This document shows, piece after piece, positions 19,626 through 19,882 of a stretch of DNA of 19,882 nucleotides. Positions within the stretch are counted from its first letter, which is position 1, and every line of letters begins with the position of its first letter. The notes under the pieces were generated by a model. That model ran no database searches. It saw only the letters and a program-made list of their open reading frames with translations, and was not told the origin of the DNA. The stretch covers positions 9,086 through 28,967 of the forward strand of contig QZLH01001514.1 in the NCBI GenBank assembly GCA_003833135.1, in the 5' to 3' direction. Origin of the DNA: Oehlia diaphana. Its lineage: Eukaryota > Glomeromycota > Glomeromycetes > Glomerales > Glomeraceae. The position numbers and the translations under genes are program-made.

Positions 19626-19882
19626 GTTAAAAAATGTTGCGAAACGTTTTTTAACATGTAAAATTAATAAATAAAAAACGTTTTGCAACGTTTTTTTATC
19701 AAAATAGTTAAAAAACGTTGCAGAACGTTTTTAACATGTATAAAAAAACGTTTCGCAACGTTTTTTTATTGAAACTGTTAAAAAACATTTCGAAACGTTT
19801 TTTAACATGTAATTTGGCAATAAAAAACGTTTTTCGCAACGTTTTTAATTATTTGAACAAAAAACGTTGTGAAATGTTTTTT
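19626..19882. repeat. Tandem array of alternating hairpins, period about 70-80 bp, continues past the window
   Basis: Two short palindromic modules alternate. Type A is GTTAAAAAACGTT, 1-4 bases, AACGTTTTTTAACATGT, starting near 19626, 19707 and 19777. Type B is AAAAAACGTTT, CG/GC, AACGTTTTTTT, near 19673, 19742 and 19822. A further copy starts near 19858 and is cut by the window end. Compensating changes in the arms are few but most modules stay self-complementary. It directly follows the CGGT-rich element end and is probably its internal satellite-like part. Confidence 0.7.

Overview
This is a very AT-rich eukaryotic window, most likely from an arbuscular mycorrhizal fungus (Glomeromycotina, Rhizophagus-like). 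Three things suggest this: a WD40-like plus ion-transport channel gene with many short GT-AG introns, of a type I associate with large families in these fungi; a decayed protein-kinase fragment with the N-terminal linker and HCDFHPGNIL-type catalytic loop common in the expanded kinase families of these fungi; and intergenic DNA filled with non-autonomous transposons and solo LTRs. The species cannot be fixed from sequence alone.

The one clearly intact gene lies on the minus strand at 13184-7634. I rebuilt 11 exons and 10 GT-AG introns. All junction phases agree and give a 1536-residue protein. Its N-terminal half resembles a WD40-like beta-propeller and carries lysine/glutamate-rich inserts. 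Its C-terminal half has six membrane segments with a pore region (TRP-like, Ion_trans type) and ends in a charged, possibly coiled-coil tail. Intron 3 carries a small inverted-repeat element (about 146 bp).

Layout: 1-72 holds the last 23 codons of an unidentified plus-strand gene. 73-2940 is gene-poor and contains a short direct repeat, a large inverted repeat (1013-1220 against 1746-1950) and an exon-like island. 2940-5172 holds two inverted copies of one MITE family flanking a tRNA-like/SINE-like GC island. 5347-5950 is a degenerate tandem array with strong strand asymmetry. 6352-7119 is a dead protein-kinase gene. 7634-13184 is the channel gene. 13457-15239 is a nested transposon complex: a solo LTR sits inside the right arm of a hAT-like element, and an element rich in CATAC motifs lies between the arms. 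15240-19340 holds low-complexity DNA, another inverted-repeat element (16428-17010) and a possible degraded LTR end. 19344-19882 holds a 60-bp palindrome, a CGGT-rich element start and a hairpin tandem array that runs off the window.

I see no bacterial features, CRISPR arrays, rRNA genes or confident tRNA genes. Most other open reading frames fall in low-complexity DNA or overlap the channel gene in other frames.
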